Notes: generated by a model from the letters alone, not told the origin. Positions 1-8,182 are shown, numbered from the stretch's first letter. The stretch is DNA of 64,000 nucleotides from RH-AL1 sp965277735 (GCA_965277735.1 CBDIDO010000003.1:868001-932000); one strand, 5' to 3'. Translations and numbers: made by a program.

Positions 1-1867
1 GCGACATCTCCTTCTGCTCGAGCAGCAGCGAGATGACCAGGCGCGCCGAGGCGGCGCCGATCGTCGTGGCGATGAGCTGCTCGGCGTGCTGCAGCAGCGC
101 GGGCTCGGCGGCCTGCGCCTTCTCGAAGGGGGCGCCGCGCGAGGTATGATAGTCGCGAAACAGGCGATCGGCCGTCTCGGCGCCGAGGAATCGCGCGGTC
201 GTCGTCGACAGCTCGCCGATCGAGACATTGGCATTGCGCAGGCGAAACGAGCTCGCCTGGGTCATCGCCTTGGCGCGCACGAAGATGTTGGCCTGCAGCC
301 GCTCGCCCGCCGTCGGCTGCCGGGTCAGCGAGAGCGCGACGAAGACGCAGACGTTGATCGCCAGGCTCCACACCACACCCTGTTGCAGCGGCGCAAGGTC
401 GACACCGAGGAGGTCGGTCGGACGCAGCGCGTCGATGCCGAGGGGTCCGAGCGTGAGCAGCGGCGATGAATGCGGCACCAGGATCGGCAGCAGCAGCGTG
501 TAGGCGGAGACCGCCGTTCCCGCGAGCATGCCGCCGATCACCCCGCGGGCCGTGCCGCCGCTCCAGACGAGCGCGCCGATCGCCGCCGGCGCGATCTGCA
601 CCACGAGCACGATGGGCTTCAGACCGATGGTCGAAATTCCGGCCTCGCCGCAGCCGACGGCGACCGCGGCGGCGGCGCCAAACGTCGCGACGATGGCGGC
701 GCGGCGGATCCAGAGGATCGGCGGCACCACGGCCCGCCCGCGCTTGCCGAGCTTCGAGGCCGACCAGAGCACGAGCGGGACGACGAGATCGTTGCAGCTC
801 ATGACGGACAGCGCCACGACGCCGATCACCATGGTGCCGACCGAGGCCGAGAGGCAGAGGATGAGCGCGACGATCGCCATGAATCCGTTGCCGCTCGCCA
901 TCGGCAGCGCCAGCAGCGAGAAGTTGCGGTCGAACGCGCCCGACGGCAGGCGCGCCAGGCCGGCTACCGCGACGGGCAGCACGAAGATCGGGGCGGCGAT
1001 AATGCACGCCGGCACGAACCAGCCGGCGAAGCGCACGTCGTCCTCGTTGCGGTTCTCGACGATCGCGACGTGGAACTGGCGCGGCAACACCAGGCTCGCC
1101 GCCATGGTCACGAGAATCAGCGGGAGCCATCGCGCCAGCGTCGGCTGCGTCTTGACGACGGCCGTGATGGCGGGATCGCGCGCCACGCCCTCCGTAAGGT
1201 CGCTGATGCCGTGAAACAGCCCCCAGCAGACGAACAGGCCGAGCGCCAGACCGGTCACGAGCCGCACCAGCGTCTCGGCGGCGAGCGCCATCATCAGCCC
1301 GCTGTGGTTTTCCGTCGCGTCGGCCCGCAGTGTGCCGACCGACAGCGCCAGCACGGCCATGAGAGCCGCGACGACGAGGGTCGGGCCATGCGACGGATCG
1401 AAGCCCGCGACGAGCGGCACGTCGTCCTTTGAGATCACGGCCAGCGTGTGGGCGATCGCCTGGATCTGGATCGCGATGAACGGGACGCAGGCGAAGACGC
1501 AGATCAGGGCAACGATCGCCGCGACCATGACGGAGCGCCCGTAGCGCACCGCGATGAAGTCGGCGATCGAAGTGATCCGCTGCGACCGCGAAATGCGGAT
1601 CATCCGGAGGAAGACGGGATAGAAGATCGCGTAGATCGCGATCGGCCCCAGCGCGATCGGCAGGAAATCGAGCCCGCGGCGCGAGGCCAGCCCGACGGCG
1701 CCGAAGCTCGACCAGAACCCGAAGGAGACGCACGAGGAGAGCGCGTAGATCGCGCGGCGCAGCGGCGCCGGCCACGGGCGCGACGATTCGCGGCCGAGCC
1801 GGCCGATCAGGAGGAATCCGGCGGCGTAGGCGAGGGCAACGAAGATCGCGAGGGGGCCAAGGCCCAT
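1..1867 (-). CDS. Symporter-domain sensor (hybrid) histidine kinase, NahK/ErcS'-like, 3' end off window
   Basis: Only the first 622 codons are present; the gene runs off the left edge. From the ATG at 1867 roughly 480 residues form about a dozen hydrophobic segments of the sodium:solute symporter (PutP-like) fold. A cytoplasmic linker follows with SIGELSTTTARFLG and DRLFRDYHTSRG, which are typical of NahK/ErcS'-type kinases. In that family the linker leads to PAS, HisKA, HATPase and receiver domains; the window ends at LLLEQKEM, just before the expected PAS, so kinase activity is inferred from the family and not seen. The likely role is inner-membrane sensing of a solute or the redox state, passed to a phosphorelay. 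It is divergent from mscL, with 119 bp between the start codons. The plus-strand ORFs over this stretch are antisense shadows: Arg-rich and without any domain. Confidence 0.85.
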   Translation of the reverse strand, partial: MGLGPLAIFVALAYAAGFLLIGRLGRESSRPWPAPLRRAIYALSSCVSFGFWSSFGAVGLASRRGLDFLPIALGPIAIYAIFYPVFLRMIRISRSQRITSIADFIAVRYGRSVMVAAIVALICVFACVPFIAIQIQAIAHTLAVISKDDVPLVAGFDPSHGPTLVVAALMAVLALSVGTLRADATENHSGLMMALAAETLVRLVTGLALGLFVCWGLFHGISDLTEGVARDPAITAVVKTQPTLARWLPLILVTMAASLVLPRQFHVAIVENRNEDDVRFAGWFVPACIIAAPIFVLPVAVAGLARLPSGAFDRNFSLLALPMASGNGFMAIVALILCLSASVGTMVIGVVALSVMSCNDLVVPLVLWSASKLGKRGRAVVPPILWIRRAAIVATFGAAAAVAVGCGEAGISTIGLKPIVLVVQIAPAAIGALVWSGGTARGVIGGMLAGTAVSAYTLLLPILVPHSSPLLTLGPLGIDALRPTDLLGVDLAPLQQGVVWSLAINVCVFVALSLTRQPTAGERLQANIFVRAKAMTQASSFRLRNANVSIGELSTTTARFLGAETADRLFRDYHTSRGAPFEKAQAAEPALLQHAEQLIATTIGAASARLVISLLLEQKEMS

Positions 1868-1986
1868 GGCGCCGATCCGTGACGCGTCCGAATGGAAGCA
1901 GGTCGAGTTGAGGACAGAGGACGCTACCACCTTGCCGGCAAAGGCGGAACGGCTAAGGTGCTGACATTGGAAAGGGAGGCGTAGGC

Positions 1987-2424
1987 GTGCTCAAGGAATT
2001 CAAAGACTTCATCATGCGCGGCAACGTCGTCGACCTCGCGGTCGCCGTCGTCATCGGTGCCGCGTTCGGGGCGATCGTCACCTCGATGGTCAACGACCTC
2101 ATCATGCCGATCGTCGGCGCGATCACGGGCGGCGTCGATTTCACCAATTACTTCACGCCGCTCACCTCGAAGGTCACCGCGACCTCGCTTGCGGAAGCCA
2201 AGAAGCAGGGCGCCGTCCTCGCCTGGGGCAACTTCCTGCAATTGCTGGTCAACTTCCTCATCATCGCGGCCGTGCTGTTCCTCGTGGTCAAGGCGATGAA
2301 CACGGTTAAGAACCGCGTCCATCACCCCGAGCCGGACAAGGCGCCGCCGCCGAAGCCGGACGACATCGTGCTGCTCGAGCAGATTCGCGACCTGCTGGCC
2401 AAGCAGGCGGCGCCGGGCGTCTGA
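1987..2424 (+). CDS. mscL: Large-conductance mechanosensitive channel MscL
   Basis: Homopentameric inner-membrane channel that opens at high membrane tension and protects cells from osmotic downshock. The 145 residues show the family pattern: N-terminal amphipathic MLKEFKDFIMRGNVVDLAVA, TM1 with the gating glycines (about 15-45), a periplasmic loop, TM2 (about 75-100) and a cytoplasmic C-terminal helix ending in LLEQIRDLLAK. Length is normal for MscL (130-150 aa). The start is GTG at 1987 with GGGAGG six bases upstream. It stands alone, convergent with hemA across a repeat-rich spacer and a bidirectional terminator. Confidence 0.97.
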   Translation: MLKEFKDFIMRGNVVDLAVAVVIGAAFGAIVTSMVNDLIMPIVGAITGGVDFTNYFTPLTSKVTATSLAEAKKQGAVLAWGNFLQLLVNFLIIAAVLFLVVKAMNTVKNRVHHPEPDKAPPPKPDDIVLLEQIRDLLAKQAAPGV

Positions 2425-2439
2425 GCTTCCGATGATCTG

Positions 2440-2577
2440 CCTTCTCCCCCTGCGCGATAAGAGCTTGCCCCGACCTGATCCGGGGTGCCCGAAGGGAGCA
2501 AGGTCTTTCCGGAAACGCCCCTCATCCGGCGCTTCGCGCCACCTTCCCCCGCAAGGGGGAAAGGGACGAACCAAAGG
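2440..2577. repeat. Intergenic palindrome-rich element between mscL and hemA
   Basis: Non-coding spacer with nested inverted repeats: CCCCGACCTGATCCGGGG near 2469-2486, GGCGCTTCGCGCC at 2528-2540 and CCCCCGCAAGGGGG near 2546-2559. This mix of short palindromes resembles dispersed REP-like intergenic elements that are common in Hyphomicrobiales genomes. Only one copy was noticed in this window, so the repeat status is inferred. Confidence 0.4.
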
Positions 2578-2607
2578 AAAGGGCCGGTCCTGAGGACCGG
2601 CCCTTTT
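2578..2607. terminator. Bidirectional rho-independent terminator, hemA / mscL
   Basis: Perfect 10-bp stem GGGCCGGTCC / GGACCGGCCC (2581-2590 and 2594-2603) with a 3-nt loop. It is flanked by an A run on the left and TTTT on the right, so it can work on either strand between the two convergent genes. Confidence 0.85.
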
Positions 2608-2629
2608 CAATCGGCGTTGCTGCGACGGC

Positions 2630-3928
2630 CTATTCGGCGGCGCGCTTGAAGTCGGGGAACGAGCAGGGATCGACCTCGGCCGCGGCCTTCTTGGGGCGCA
2701 GCTTGACGATCTTCGGCTCCTCGAACGTGAGGCCCAGCGCCTTCCACACATCGACGAGCGCGTCGACGAGGGCCGCCACATGCGCATCCGTGTGGAACGG
2801 CGTCGGCGTGATGCGCAGGCGCTCGGTGCCCTTGGCCACCGTCGGGTAGTTGATCGGCTGGATGTAGACGTTGTGGCGCTCGAGCAGCATGTCGGAGGCC
2901 GCCTTGCACAGCTCGGCGTCGCCGACGAACACCGGTACGATGTGCGAGGGGTTCGCCATCACCGGCAGGCCCGCCGCGGAGAGCGCATGCTTGGTCAGCA
3001 TCGCCTGGCGCTGGTGCCGGGCGCGCAGCTCGTTGCCTTCCTTCAGGATGGCGACGGCCTTGGTCGCCGCGGCGGCGATTGGCGGCGGCAGGGCGGTAGT
3101 GAAGATGAACGATCCGGCATAGGAGCGCACGGCGTCGACGATGTCCTTGTCGGCGGCGATGTAGCCGCCCAGCGTGCCGAAGCCCTTGGCGAGCGTGCCC
3201 TCGATGACGTCGATGCGGTGCATCAGGCCCTCGCGGTCGGCGATGCCGCCGCCGCGCTCACCGTAGAGGCCGACCGCGTGGACCTCGTCCATGTAGGTCA
3301 TCGCGTTGTAGCGTTCGGCGAGATCGCAGATCTCGGCGATCGGCGCGATGTCGCCGTCCATCGAATAGAGGCTCTCGAAGACGATCAGCTTGTTGCGATC
3401 GGGGCCGGCGGCGCGCAGCAGCTCTTCCAGATGCGCCATGTCGTTGTGGCGGAAGATCATGCGCTGCGCCGACGAGCGGCGGACACCCTCGATCATCGAA
3501 TTGTGGTTCAGCGCGTCCGACAGGATGAGGCAATCTGGGATCAGGTCGGCGATGGTCGAGATCGCCGCCAGGTTCGACACCCAGCCCGACGTGAAGACGA
3601 GCGCGCCGTCCTTGCCGTGCAGATCGGCGAGCTCGGCCTCGAGCTTGACCAGCGGATGCGAGGTGCCGGCGATGTTGCGCGTGCCGCCGGCGCCGACGCC
3701 ATGCTTGGCGCCCGTCGCGCACATGGCCTCGATCACCTCGGGATGGCGGCCCATGCCGAGATAGTCGTTCGAGCACCAGATCGTGACCTCTTCCGGCTCG
3801 CTATCGGCGCGGTGCCAGAGGGCGGTGGGGAAATTTTCGGCGCTGCGCTCGAGGTCGGCGAAGACGCGATAGCGCCGTTCGGCCTCGAGCTTGCCGATCG
3901 CTGCGGTGAAGTGCCGACGGTAGGTCAT
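2630..3928 (-). CDS. hemA: 5-aminolevulinate synthase (ALAS)
   Basis: PLP enzyme condensing glycine and succinyl-CoA to 5-aminolevulinate, the first step of haem, bacteriochlorophyll and cobalamin tetrapyrroles by the C4 route typical of alphaproteobacteria. The 432 residues are the normal ALAS length. Visible marks are GAGGTRNIAGTSH in the substrate region, TYMDEVHAVGLYG (the PLP-ring Asp and the conserved His) and GTLAKGFGTLGGY with the Schiff-base lysine at residue 248. The ATG at 3928 has GAAGG eight bases upstream; the in-frame TTG one codon earlier is less likely. The C-terminus has a short Lys-rich end. Two TTGACA boxes lie just upstream. Confidence 0.97.
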   Translation of the reverse strand: MTYRRHFTAAIGKLEAERRYRVFADLERSAENFPTALWHRADSEPEEVTIWCSNDYLGMGRHPEVIEAMCATGAKHGVGAGGTRNIAGTSHPLVKLEAELADLHGKDGALVFTSGWVSNLAAISTIADLIPDCLILSDALNHNSMIEGVRRSSAQRMIFRHNDMAHLEELLRAAGPDRNKLIVFESLYSMDGDIAPIAEICDLAERYNAMTYMDEVHAVGLYGERGGGIADREGLMHRIDVIEGTLAKGFGTLGGYIAADKDIVDAVRSYAGSFIFTTALPPPIAAAATKAVAILKEGNELRARHQRQAMLTKHALSAAGLPVMANPSHIVPVFVGDAELCKAASDMLLERHNVYIQPINYPTVAKGTERLRITPTPFHTDAHVAALVDALVDVWKALGLTFEEPKIVKLRPKKAAAEVDPCSFPDFKRAAE

Positions 3929-3957
3929 CAAGATACCTTCATCGTGGGGCGTTTCGA

Positions 3958-3982
3958 ACTGTCAACCGAACCGACTGTCAAC
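3958..3982 (-). promoter_or_regulatory. Candidate tandem -35 boxes upstream of hemA
   Basis: The motif GTTGACAGT (minus strand) occurs twice, 16 bp apart (3958-3966 and 3974-3982), each containing the consensus TTGACA. They lie 30-54 bp before the hemA start. The -10 match is weak (TTCGAA or ATGAAG at 17 bp), so this is a promoter or operator candidate rather than a call. Confidence 0.35.
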
Positions 3983-4358
3983 TTGAGCTGACACCGGATC
4001 ATGCCCCGCGCGGCTCTCTTTAGCAATTCCAAAACAGCCTATCGAGTGACAGATGGTCCTAGCGGCCAAAAAAATGACCCTGCAGGCCGTGTTTTTCGTC
4101 GGATGCTTTCGGATCGGTGGTCGCGCGGAGCCCTCACCCGCTCTGGCTGTGGGTCAACTGCGGCGCGGCATCGACATCCAGCAAGACCCGCATTCAGGCG
4201 TCAGGATGCGTCAGGCGTCAGGTTGGGATCACTTCGCTCGAAGCCGCGCGACCCACATTCGGGCGTCACCAAGCGTCACGCGTCACCAGCGGATCCAACG
4301 GCTGCGGCGGTAGATATACCTGCGGGCGCCGCGATGCGCAAACCGGGATTCGGCTGGA
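3983..4358. other. Gene-free spacer upstream of hemA with diverged direct repeats
   Basis: No convincing gene. Three overlapping plus-strand ORFs here are short, Arg/Ser-rich and mutually exclusive. The stretch contains a 38-bp direct repeat described separately and is presumably the hemA upstream regulatory region. Confidence 0.5.
4185..4287. repeat. Two 38-bp imperfect direct repeats, each with three GCGTCA motifs
   Basis: Copy A is 4185-4222 and copy B 4250-4287, 65 bp apart start to start; 30 of 38 positions agree by eye. Each copy starts GACCC(G/A)CATTC and then carries GCGTCA three times. The regular spacing suggests a tandem protein-binding array or a local duplication upstream of hemA. 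Confidence 0.6.
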
Positions 4359-4595
4359 TCAGTCGCGGATCGGCTCGTGCCGCAGCGCCGTGCGCATGAA
4401 GAAGTAGAGCAGCACGAAGCCGCTGAGGCCGAACACGACCTCGAGCCCGCGGCTGATCACGTGCGGCAGCTGCATGATGCCGCCGATCGCCCAGCCCGCC
4501 GCCCAGGACGCGCCGACGACCTCGGTCCCGACCAGGATCGAGACGGCGATGATCGTCGAGAGCTTGACGGGATTGATGGCGCCGCGCGCTGCCAA
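4359..4595 (-). CDS. Small inner-membrane protein (78 aa), unknown function
   Basis: The reading frame starts at TTG 4595, seven bases after GAGGAG, a strong Shine-Dalgarno that decides the start. The product has two hydrophobic segments: LSTIIAVSILVGTEVVGASW with the Ala/Gly-rich AGWAIGGIM, then VVFGLSGFVLLYFFM, followed by a short charged tail (RTALRHEPIRD). No family is recognised. It follows the MBL-fold hydrolase gene on the same strand with a 59-bp gap and could be co-transcribed with it. Confidence 0.65.
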   Translation of the reverse strand: MAARGAINPVKLSTIIAVSILVGTEVVGASWAAGWAIGGIMQLPHVISRGLEVVFGLSGFVLLYFFMRTALRHEPIRD

Positions 4596-4654
4596 GGCGT
4601 TTCTCCTCGCCGGACCAGACCGGCGGCTCGCCCTAGCATGCCGGTTCAAAGAGC

Positions 4655-5665
4655 TCAAACCGCCGACTGACCGATCGCCGGCACATCGAGCGCCTCGCCC
4701 GGCCGCTGCACGCGGAAGCGATCCGCCGCGATCCCGGCCCCGGCGAGCGCGGCGGCCAGGCGCTGCGGCGGCGCGTCGATCGCCTCGCTGGTGAGCTGGA
4801 AGGTGCCCCAGTGGTGCGCCAGCGCAATGGCCGCGCCGCAATCCTGGAAAATCTTCACCGCCTCGTCGGGGTCGACATGCTGGTCGCGCATGAACCAGCG
4901 CGGCTCGTAGGCGCCGATCGGGATAATCGCGAGGCGCGGCGGTCCGAAGCGCGCGCGGATGTCGCGGAAGATCGCGCCGTCGCCGTAGCCGGTGTCGCCG
5001 ATGTGGTAGATCGCGCCGCCCGGCGTCTCGAACAGGAAGGCCGCCCACAGCGCCATGCGGCGATCGGACAGCCAGCGCGACGACCAGTGCTGCGACGGCA
5101 CGAGCGTCATCGCCACGCCGTCACCGAGCGCGACGCGCGCGCCCCAATCATAAGCCTCGGCCGCGAGCGCCGGATCGGCTTTGCCCAGGATCACGTCGTT
5201 GCCGAGCGGGACGATGATCCGGCAGGCATGGCGGCGGCGCAGCGCGGAGAGCGTCGCGACGTCCATGTGGTCGTAATGGTTGTGCGTCACCAAAATCGCA
5301 TCGAGCGGCGGCAGCGCCTCGAGCGCGAGGCCGGGCGGCCGCACCCGCTTCGGGCCGGCAAAGCCGAACGGGCTCGCCCGCTCGGACCAGACGGGATCGA
5401 CCAGCAGATTGAGGCCCGCGGTCTGGATCAGATGCGTCGCATGCCCGATCGAGGTGACGCGCAGCCCCGTGCCCGCTACGCGTTGCAAGGGCGGGGTCGC
5501 CGGCGGATTGTCGATCTGGCGCGGCCATCGCTCGTAGCGACTGCCGAGCAGGAAGCGGAACAGATCGCCGCGGCTTTTGTCCGGCGGCGCGGCGCCGGGC
5601 AGGAAGAAGCGCGTGCCGTCGTAATGATCGCTCGGGGGGCCGTCGTAGTAGCGATTCTGCGTCAT
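4655..5665 (-). CDS. MBL-fold metal-dependent hydrolase (NAPE-PLD/UlaG-like)
   Basis: 336-residue metallo-beta-lactamase-fold protein. The zinc motif THNHYDHMD gives H128, H130, D132 and H133. Later ligands are visible in the IGDTGYGDG segment and in LAHHWGTFQLT near the C-terminus. The N-terminal YDGPPSDHYDGTRF pattern and the GHATHLIQTAG segment place it in the group that includes NAPE-hydrolysing phospholipase D and UlaG-type hydrolases. The substrate cannot be assigned. The ATG at 5665 was chosen because the conserved N-terminal Tyr/Pro-rich motif begins there; the longer frame runs antisense through rpmJ. No signal peptide, so probably cytoplasmic. Confidence 0.88.
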   Translation of the reverse strand: MTQNRYYDGPPSDHYDGTRFFLPGAAPPDKSRGDLFRFLLGSRYERWPRQIDNPPATPPLQRVAGTGLRVTSIGHATHLIQTAGLNLLVDPVWSERASPFGFAGPKRVRPPGLALEALPPLDAILVTHNHYDHMDVATLSALRRRHACRIIVPLGNDVILGKADPALAAEAYDWGARVALGDGVAMTLVPSQHWSSRWLSDRRMALWAAFLFETPGGAIYHIGDTGYGDGAIFRDIRARFGPPRLAIIPIGAYEPRWFMRDQHVDPDEAVKIFQDCGAAIALAHHWGTFQLTSEAIDAPPQRLAAALAGAGIAADRFRVQRPGEALDVPAIGQSAV

Positions 5666-5759
5666 CCGCCAGTGCTCGCGCGCGAGTGCGGCGGGGGCGG
5701 GGCGGCCGGTTTTTCCTTGATCTTCGCCCCCGGATGGATCATACGGGCGCCAGCTTTTC

Positions 5760-5784
5760 GCACCGGCTCGCTGCCGGTGCTTTT
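5760..5784 (+). terminator. Hairpin with T tract in the rpmJ leader
   Basis: Perfect 8-bp stem GCACCGGC / GCCGGTGC (5760-5767 and 5773-5780), loop TCGCT, followed by TTTT. It sits 16 bp before the rpmJ ATG on the coding strand, so it may be a terminator-like attenuator or the end of an upstream transcript. Confidence 0.5.
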
Positions 5785-5800
5785 CGTTTCGAGGCACGCC

Positions 5801-5926
5801 ATGAAGGTCCGCAACTCCCTGAAGTCCCTGCGCGGGCGCCACCGCATGAACCAGCTGGTGCGCCGCAAGGGCCGCGTCTACGTGATCAACAAGGTCCAGA
5901 AGCGCTTCAAGGCCCGCCAGGGCTGA
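5801..5926 (+). CDS. rpmJ: 50S ribosomal protein L36
   Basis: 41-residue basic protein MKVRNSLKSLRGRHRM...KRFKARQG. It is the Cys-less form of bL36 (no zinc-binding cysteines) seen in alphaproteobacteria. It binds 23S rRNA late in large-subunit assembly. The ATG at 5801 is preceded by GAGG at normal spacing. It stands alone between the hydrolase gene (opposite strand) and tRNA-Glu, as in many relatives where rpmJ is not in the main ribosomal operon. Confidence 0.96.
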   Translation: MKVRNSLKSLRGRHRMNQLVRRKGRVYVINKVQKRFKARQG

Positions 5927-6068
5927 GGCCCGGCTGCTCGCCACCTTCGCGCGCCCGGCCAGGATCCGGGCGCCGCTCAAAATACGCTCGCGCGGCCGAT
6001 CGGCGGCGCCGGTCTTCCTCTTGCAGCCGCGCAGCGCCCGTTTTATAGCTCCGCGCCTGCCCGCGCTT

Positions 6069-6144
6069 GCTCCCTTCGTCTAGCGGTCTAGGACGTCGCC
6101 CTCTCACGGCGAAAACAGGGGTTCGATTCCCCTAGGGAGCGCCA
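6069..6144 (+). tRNA. tRNA-Glu (anticodon CTC)
   Basis: Cloverleaf by eye: acceptor GCTCCCT / AGGGAGC, D arm GTCTAGCGGTCTAGGAC, anticodon stem TCGCC / GGCGA with loop CTCTCAC (anticodon CTC), T arm AGGGG TTCGATT CCCCT, discriminator G and an encoded CCA (6142-6144). It borders a gene-poor, lower-GC stretch to the right, a usual setting for integration near a tRNA, although no good att repeat was found. Confidence 0.95.
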
Positions 6145-6315
6145 GTTTCTCGCATAAGCTCCTCACTGTGAGATTCGCTGGCCGCTAGGCTTTTCGTTAT
6201 GGCGGAAACCGCAATAACTCATTCTTCGTAGGCACTTAGGACGTCCCATCCGCTCAAGGATCCTGGTGAGGATCCTTCGTTGTGAGAACGCGGACGTCCC
6301 CGATCGCGCCGCTGG

Positions 6316-6645
6316 TCAGACGGGCTCACCATCGTCCTTCTCGCAGGCCTTGATGAGCTGGCCGATCGGCAGTTCGGCGTTCCCAGGGATGCTCGCGGCC
6401 GCGTCGAGGCATTTCACCACTCTCGGCGCAGCGCTTTCGCGCTGGTCTCGCTTCAGAAGCTCGGCGACCAGCTTGGTCTTTTCGCCCGCCGACGCGCTCC
6501 TCCGCCACGACCCCATAGAGTCGCTCGCTTCAAGATCCCACAGCGGCCGGAATTTGCGAATGTCGCTAATGTCAGGACGGCAAGCCAAGTCGCGCGCATC
6601 GTTCCGCCCAAGTTGATGCGCCACCAGAAGCGGCAGCGGACCCAT
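6316..6645 (-). CDS. Hypothetical protein (109 aa)
   Basis: Possible gene with fairly GC-rich third codon positions. The product is mixed helical (DARDLACRPDISDIRKFRPL, then KTKLVAELLKRDQRESAAP and LPIGQLIKACEKDD) without a signal peptide or membrane segment. The ATG at 6645 has no clear ribosome binding site, so this may be the 3' part of a decayed gene. No family recognised. The opposite-strand ORF is a shadow. Confidence 0.35.
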   Translation of the reverse strand: MGPLPLLVAHQLGRNDARDLACRPDISDIRKFRPLWDLEASDSMGSWRRSASAGEKTKLVAELLKRDQRESAAPRVVKCLDAAASIPGNAELPIGQLIKACEKDDGEPV

Positions 6646-7047
6646 TACATGGGTCGGTACCGCCGGTGATCGACCTGCGCGGCGAACGGACGCCCCGGCC
6701 CGCTAGCGTGGCCTTATCGGGCGGCTGCCACCGTTACCGGATGGCCTCTCCACCGCGGCGCCCGAGCAAGCGAAAGACCGACGCGCCGCGCGAGGCTGTC
6801 TCCGATCGCGCCGTCGTCGCCAAGCCAGGCGACCGCGCGGTCGGCACCGGTTTTACAAGCGGGTCGCCGCGGCGCTGCGCGATCGCCGGGTTCGCGCCAA
6901 ACCCGCGTGCCGAGATCGCCTATCGCGGTGTGACGCGGCCAGTGAAGTGCTTAGTGCAGGGCGTACCCGAGATGCAGCGCTAGGCGGATTGCCAAGCGCT
7001 GCATCTCCACACACTATTTACGCAAGCGGACGGTGTGGGTCATAATT
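6646..7047. other. Gene-poor stretch, no supported gene
   Basis: One plus-strand frame (6666-6983) is open but Arg/Pro/Ser-rich, without a ribosome binding site or recognisable domain. I see nothing else here. Composition is less GC-rich than the flanking housekeeping DNA. Confidence 0.4.
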
Positions 7048-7752
7048 TTAGCGGCAGTTCGTCGACGCGGCGTGGTTCATGCCAGCCTCGCCCTCGCTGA
7101 CGGTGCGGACGATCTTGTGCGTGCCGGGATCGACGATGATGATCTCGTCGTTCTCGACGAACGACTGGAAGCCGCGATATTGCGGGTAGCGCTCGACGAG
7201 CGTGGTCTTCAGCGGCGCGAGACGCCGGCCTTCCGGCACGCCGCCACCGACGCGGATGTTGACGTGGACGTTGTCCCGGTCGCCACGATCGTGGTCGCGG
7301 TCCGCATGCTCGCGATCGCCGTGCTCGCCACGATCGGCGCGTTCACCCTTGTCGGCCTTGTCGCCTCTGTCCGCGCGGTCGGCCTTATCGCCCTTGTCCG
7401 CCCGGTCGGCCTTATCGCCCTTATCGCCCTTGTCGCCCTTGTCCGCCCGGTCAGCCTTGCGATCTTCGCGGCCGGTCTCGCCAGCGCCCATCTTGGCTTT
7501 CTCGCCCGCGCCCGTCTTCTCGCCAGAACCGGCCTTCTCGCCGCCGCCCTGGCCCATCTTCTCGCCGCCCGTCTTTCCGCCGGTCTCGCGCGCACCGCCC
7601 TCGTGGCTCATGGCGCCACCAGCCGCGCCGTGCTCGTGGGCGGCGCCCGCGGCGCCGCTGTCGCGACCGCCTTCGCCGCCCTGGGCCATCGCCATGCTGG
7701 TACCAGCGAGCAACGCTACCACGGCAGTAGCAGTAACCAGTCTCATCCGCAT
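7048..7752 (-). CDS. Exported DUF1236-type protein with Lys/Arg-Gly/Ala-Asp repeats
   Basis: 234 residues. N-terminal signal peptide (MRMRLVTATAVVALLAGTSM, then AMAQ), a Gly/Ala/His/Glu-rich section, then residues about 95-150 built of KGD, KAD, RAD and RGD triplets, and a C-terminal globular part with GFQSFVENDEIIIVDPGTHK. That last motif matches the DUF1236 pattern of short periplasmic proteins common in Hyphomicrobiales (function unknown). Start ATG at 7752 (or 7746) behind GGAG. The strongly charged tract is probably disordered and could bind anions or the cell wall; this is inference. Confidence 0.8.
   Translation of the reverse strand: MRMRLVTATAVVALLAGTSMAMAQGGEGGRDSGAAGAAHEHGAAGGAMSHEGGARETGGKTGGEKMGQGGGEKAGSGEKTGAGEKAKMGAGETGREDRKADRADKGDKGDKGDKADRADKGDKADRADRGDKADKGERADRGEHGDREHADRDHDRGDRDNVHVNIRVGGGVPEGRRLAPLKTTLVERYPQYRGFQSFVENDEIIIVDPGTHKIVRTVSEGEAGMNHAASTNCR
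7345..7460 (-). repeat. In-frame degenerate 9-bp tandem repeat inside the DUF1236 gene
   Basis: Units such as GCCTTATCG, CCCTTGTCC and GCCCGGTCG (plus strand) recur in 9-base steps and encode alternating K/R-G/A-D triplets. Reading frame is kept throughout, so repeat number can vary by slippage without frameshift. Confidence 0.7.
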
Positions 7753-7993
7753 CTCCGCTCTCCAATTTTAACGCCAAGGCGAATGACGGCTGGCATCTGC
7801 GGTTCCTCGGCGCGGAGTCTTAAAACTAAAGCAAATACTCGTTGGAACGCCGAGCAAAGACCTATGCTTGCAACCAAAAGTTATGTATAATTATTGAGAT
7901 TATCACTGCATAAGGGTGAAAGTCTTACAACTCTGCGCCTTGGAACACTCTTTGCGGCGCTACGTTTGGCTCCGGTTGTCTGAGGAGCTTGTC

Positions 7994-8182
7994 ATGAAAT
8001 ATCTAGTCGCCTGCGCCGTGGCCCTATCGCTCTCTTGCGGAGTGAGCTTAGCAGACGAGACCGTCATCCATCATGACGGTCCAGATGCCGCGGTGGTAAA
8101 CCACGAAAATGAGACTATCGTCCATCACGATGAGCCAGTCGTTCGTGAAGGCGGTTGCGCGAGCAAGACTGTAACCAAATAG
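7994..8182 (+). CDS. Small secreted protein with duplicated VHHDxP motif (62 aa)
   Basis: ATG at 7994 with GGAG nine bases upstream. Signal peptide MKYLVACAVALSLSCGVSLA with predicted cleavage before DET. The mature 42 residues hold an imperfect duplication (ETVIHHDGPDAAVVNHEN and ETIVHHDEPVV), then GGCASKTVTK. The SKTVT(K/R) ending is seen in small exported proteins of Hyphomicrobiales. The His/Asp pairs suggest metal binding, which is inference. Function unknown. Confidence 0.7.
   Translation: MKYLVACAVALSLSCGVSLADETVIHHDGPDAAVVNHENETIVHHDEPVVREGGCASKTVTK

Noticed and set aside
470..1432. 320-residue plus-strand ORF
   Set aside because: The opposite strand codes for a clear symporter-type kinase; plus frame is Arg/Asp/His low-complexity.
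7345..7460. Possible CRISPR-like array
   Set aside because: Repeats are 9-bp, uninterrupted by spacers, and in frame with a protein gene.
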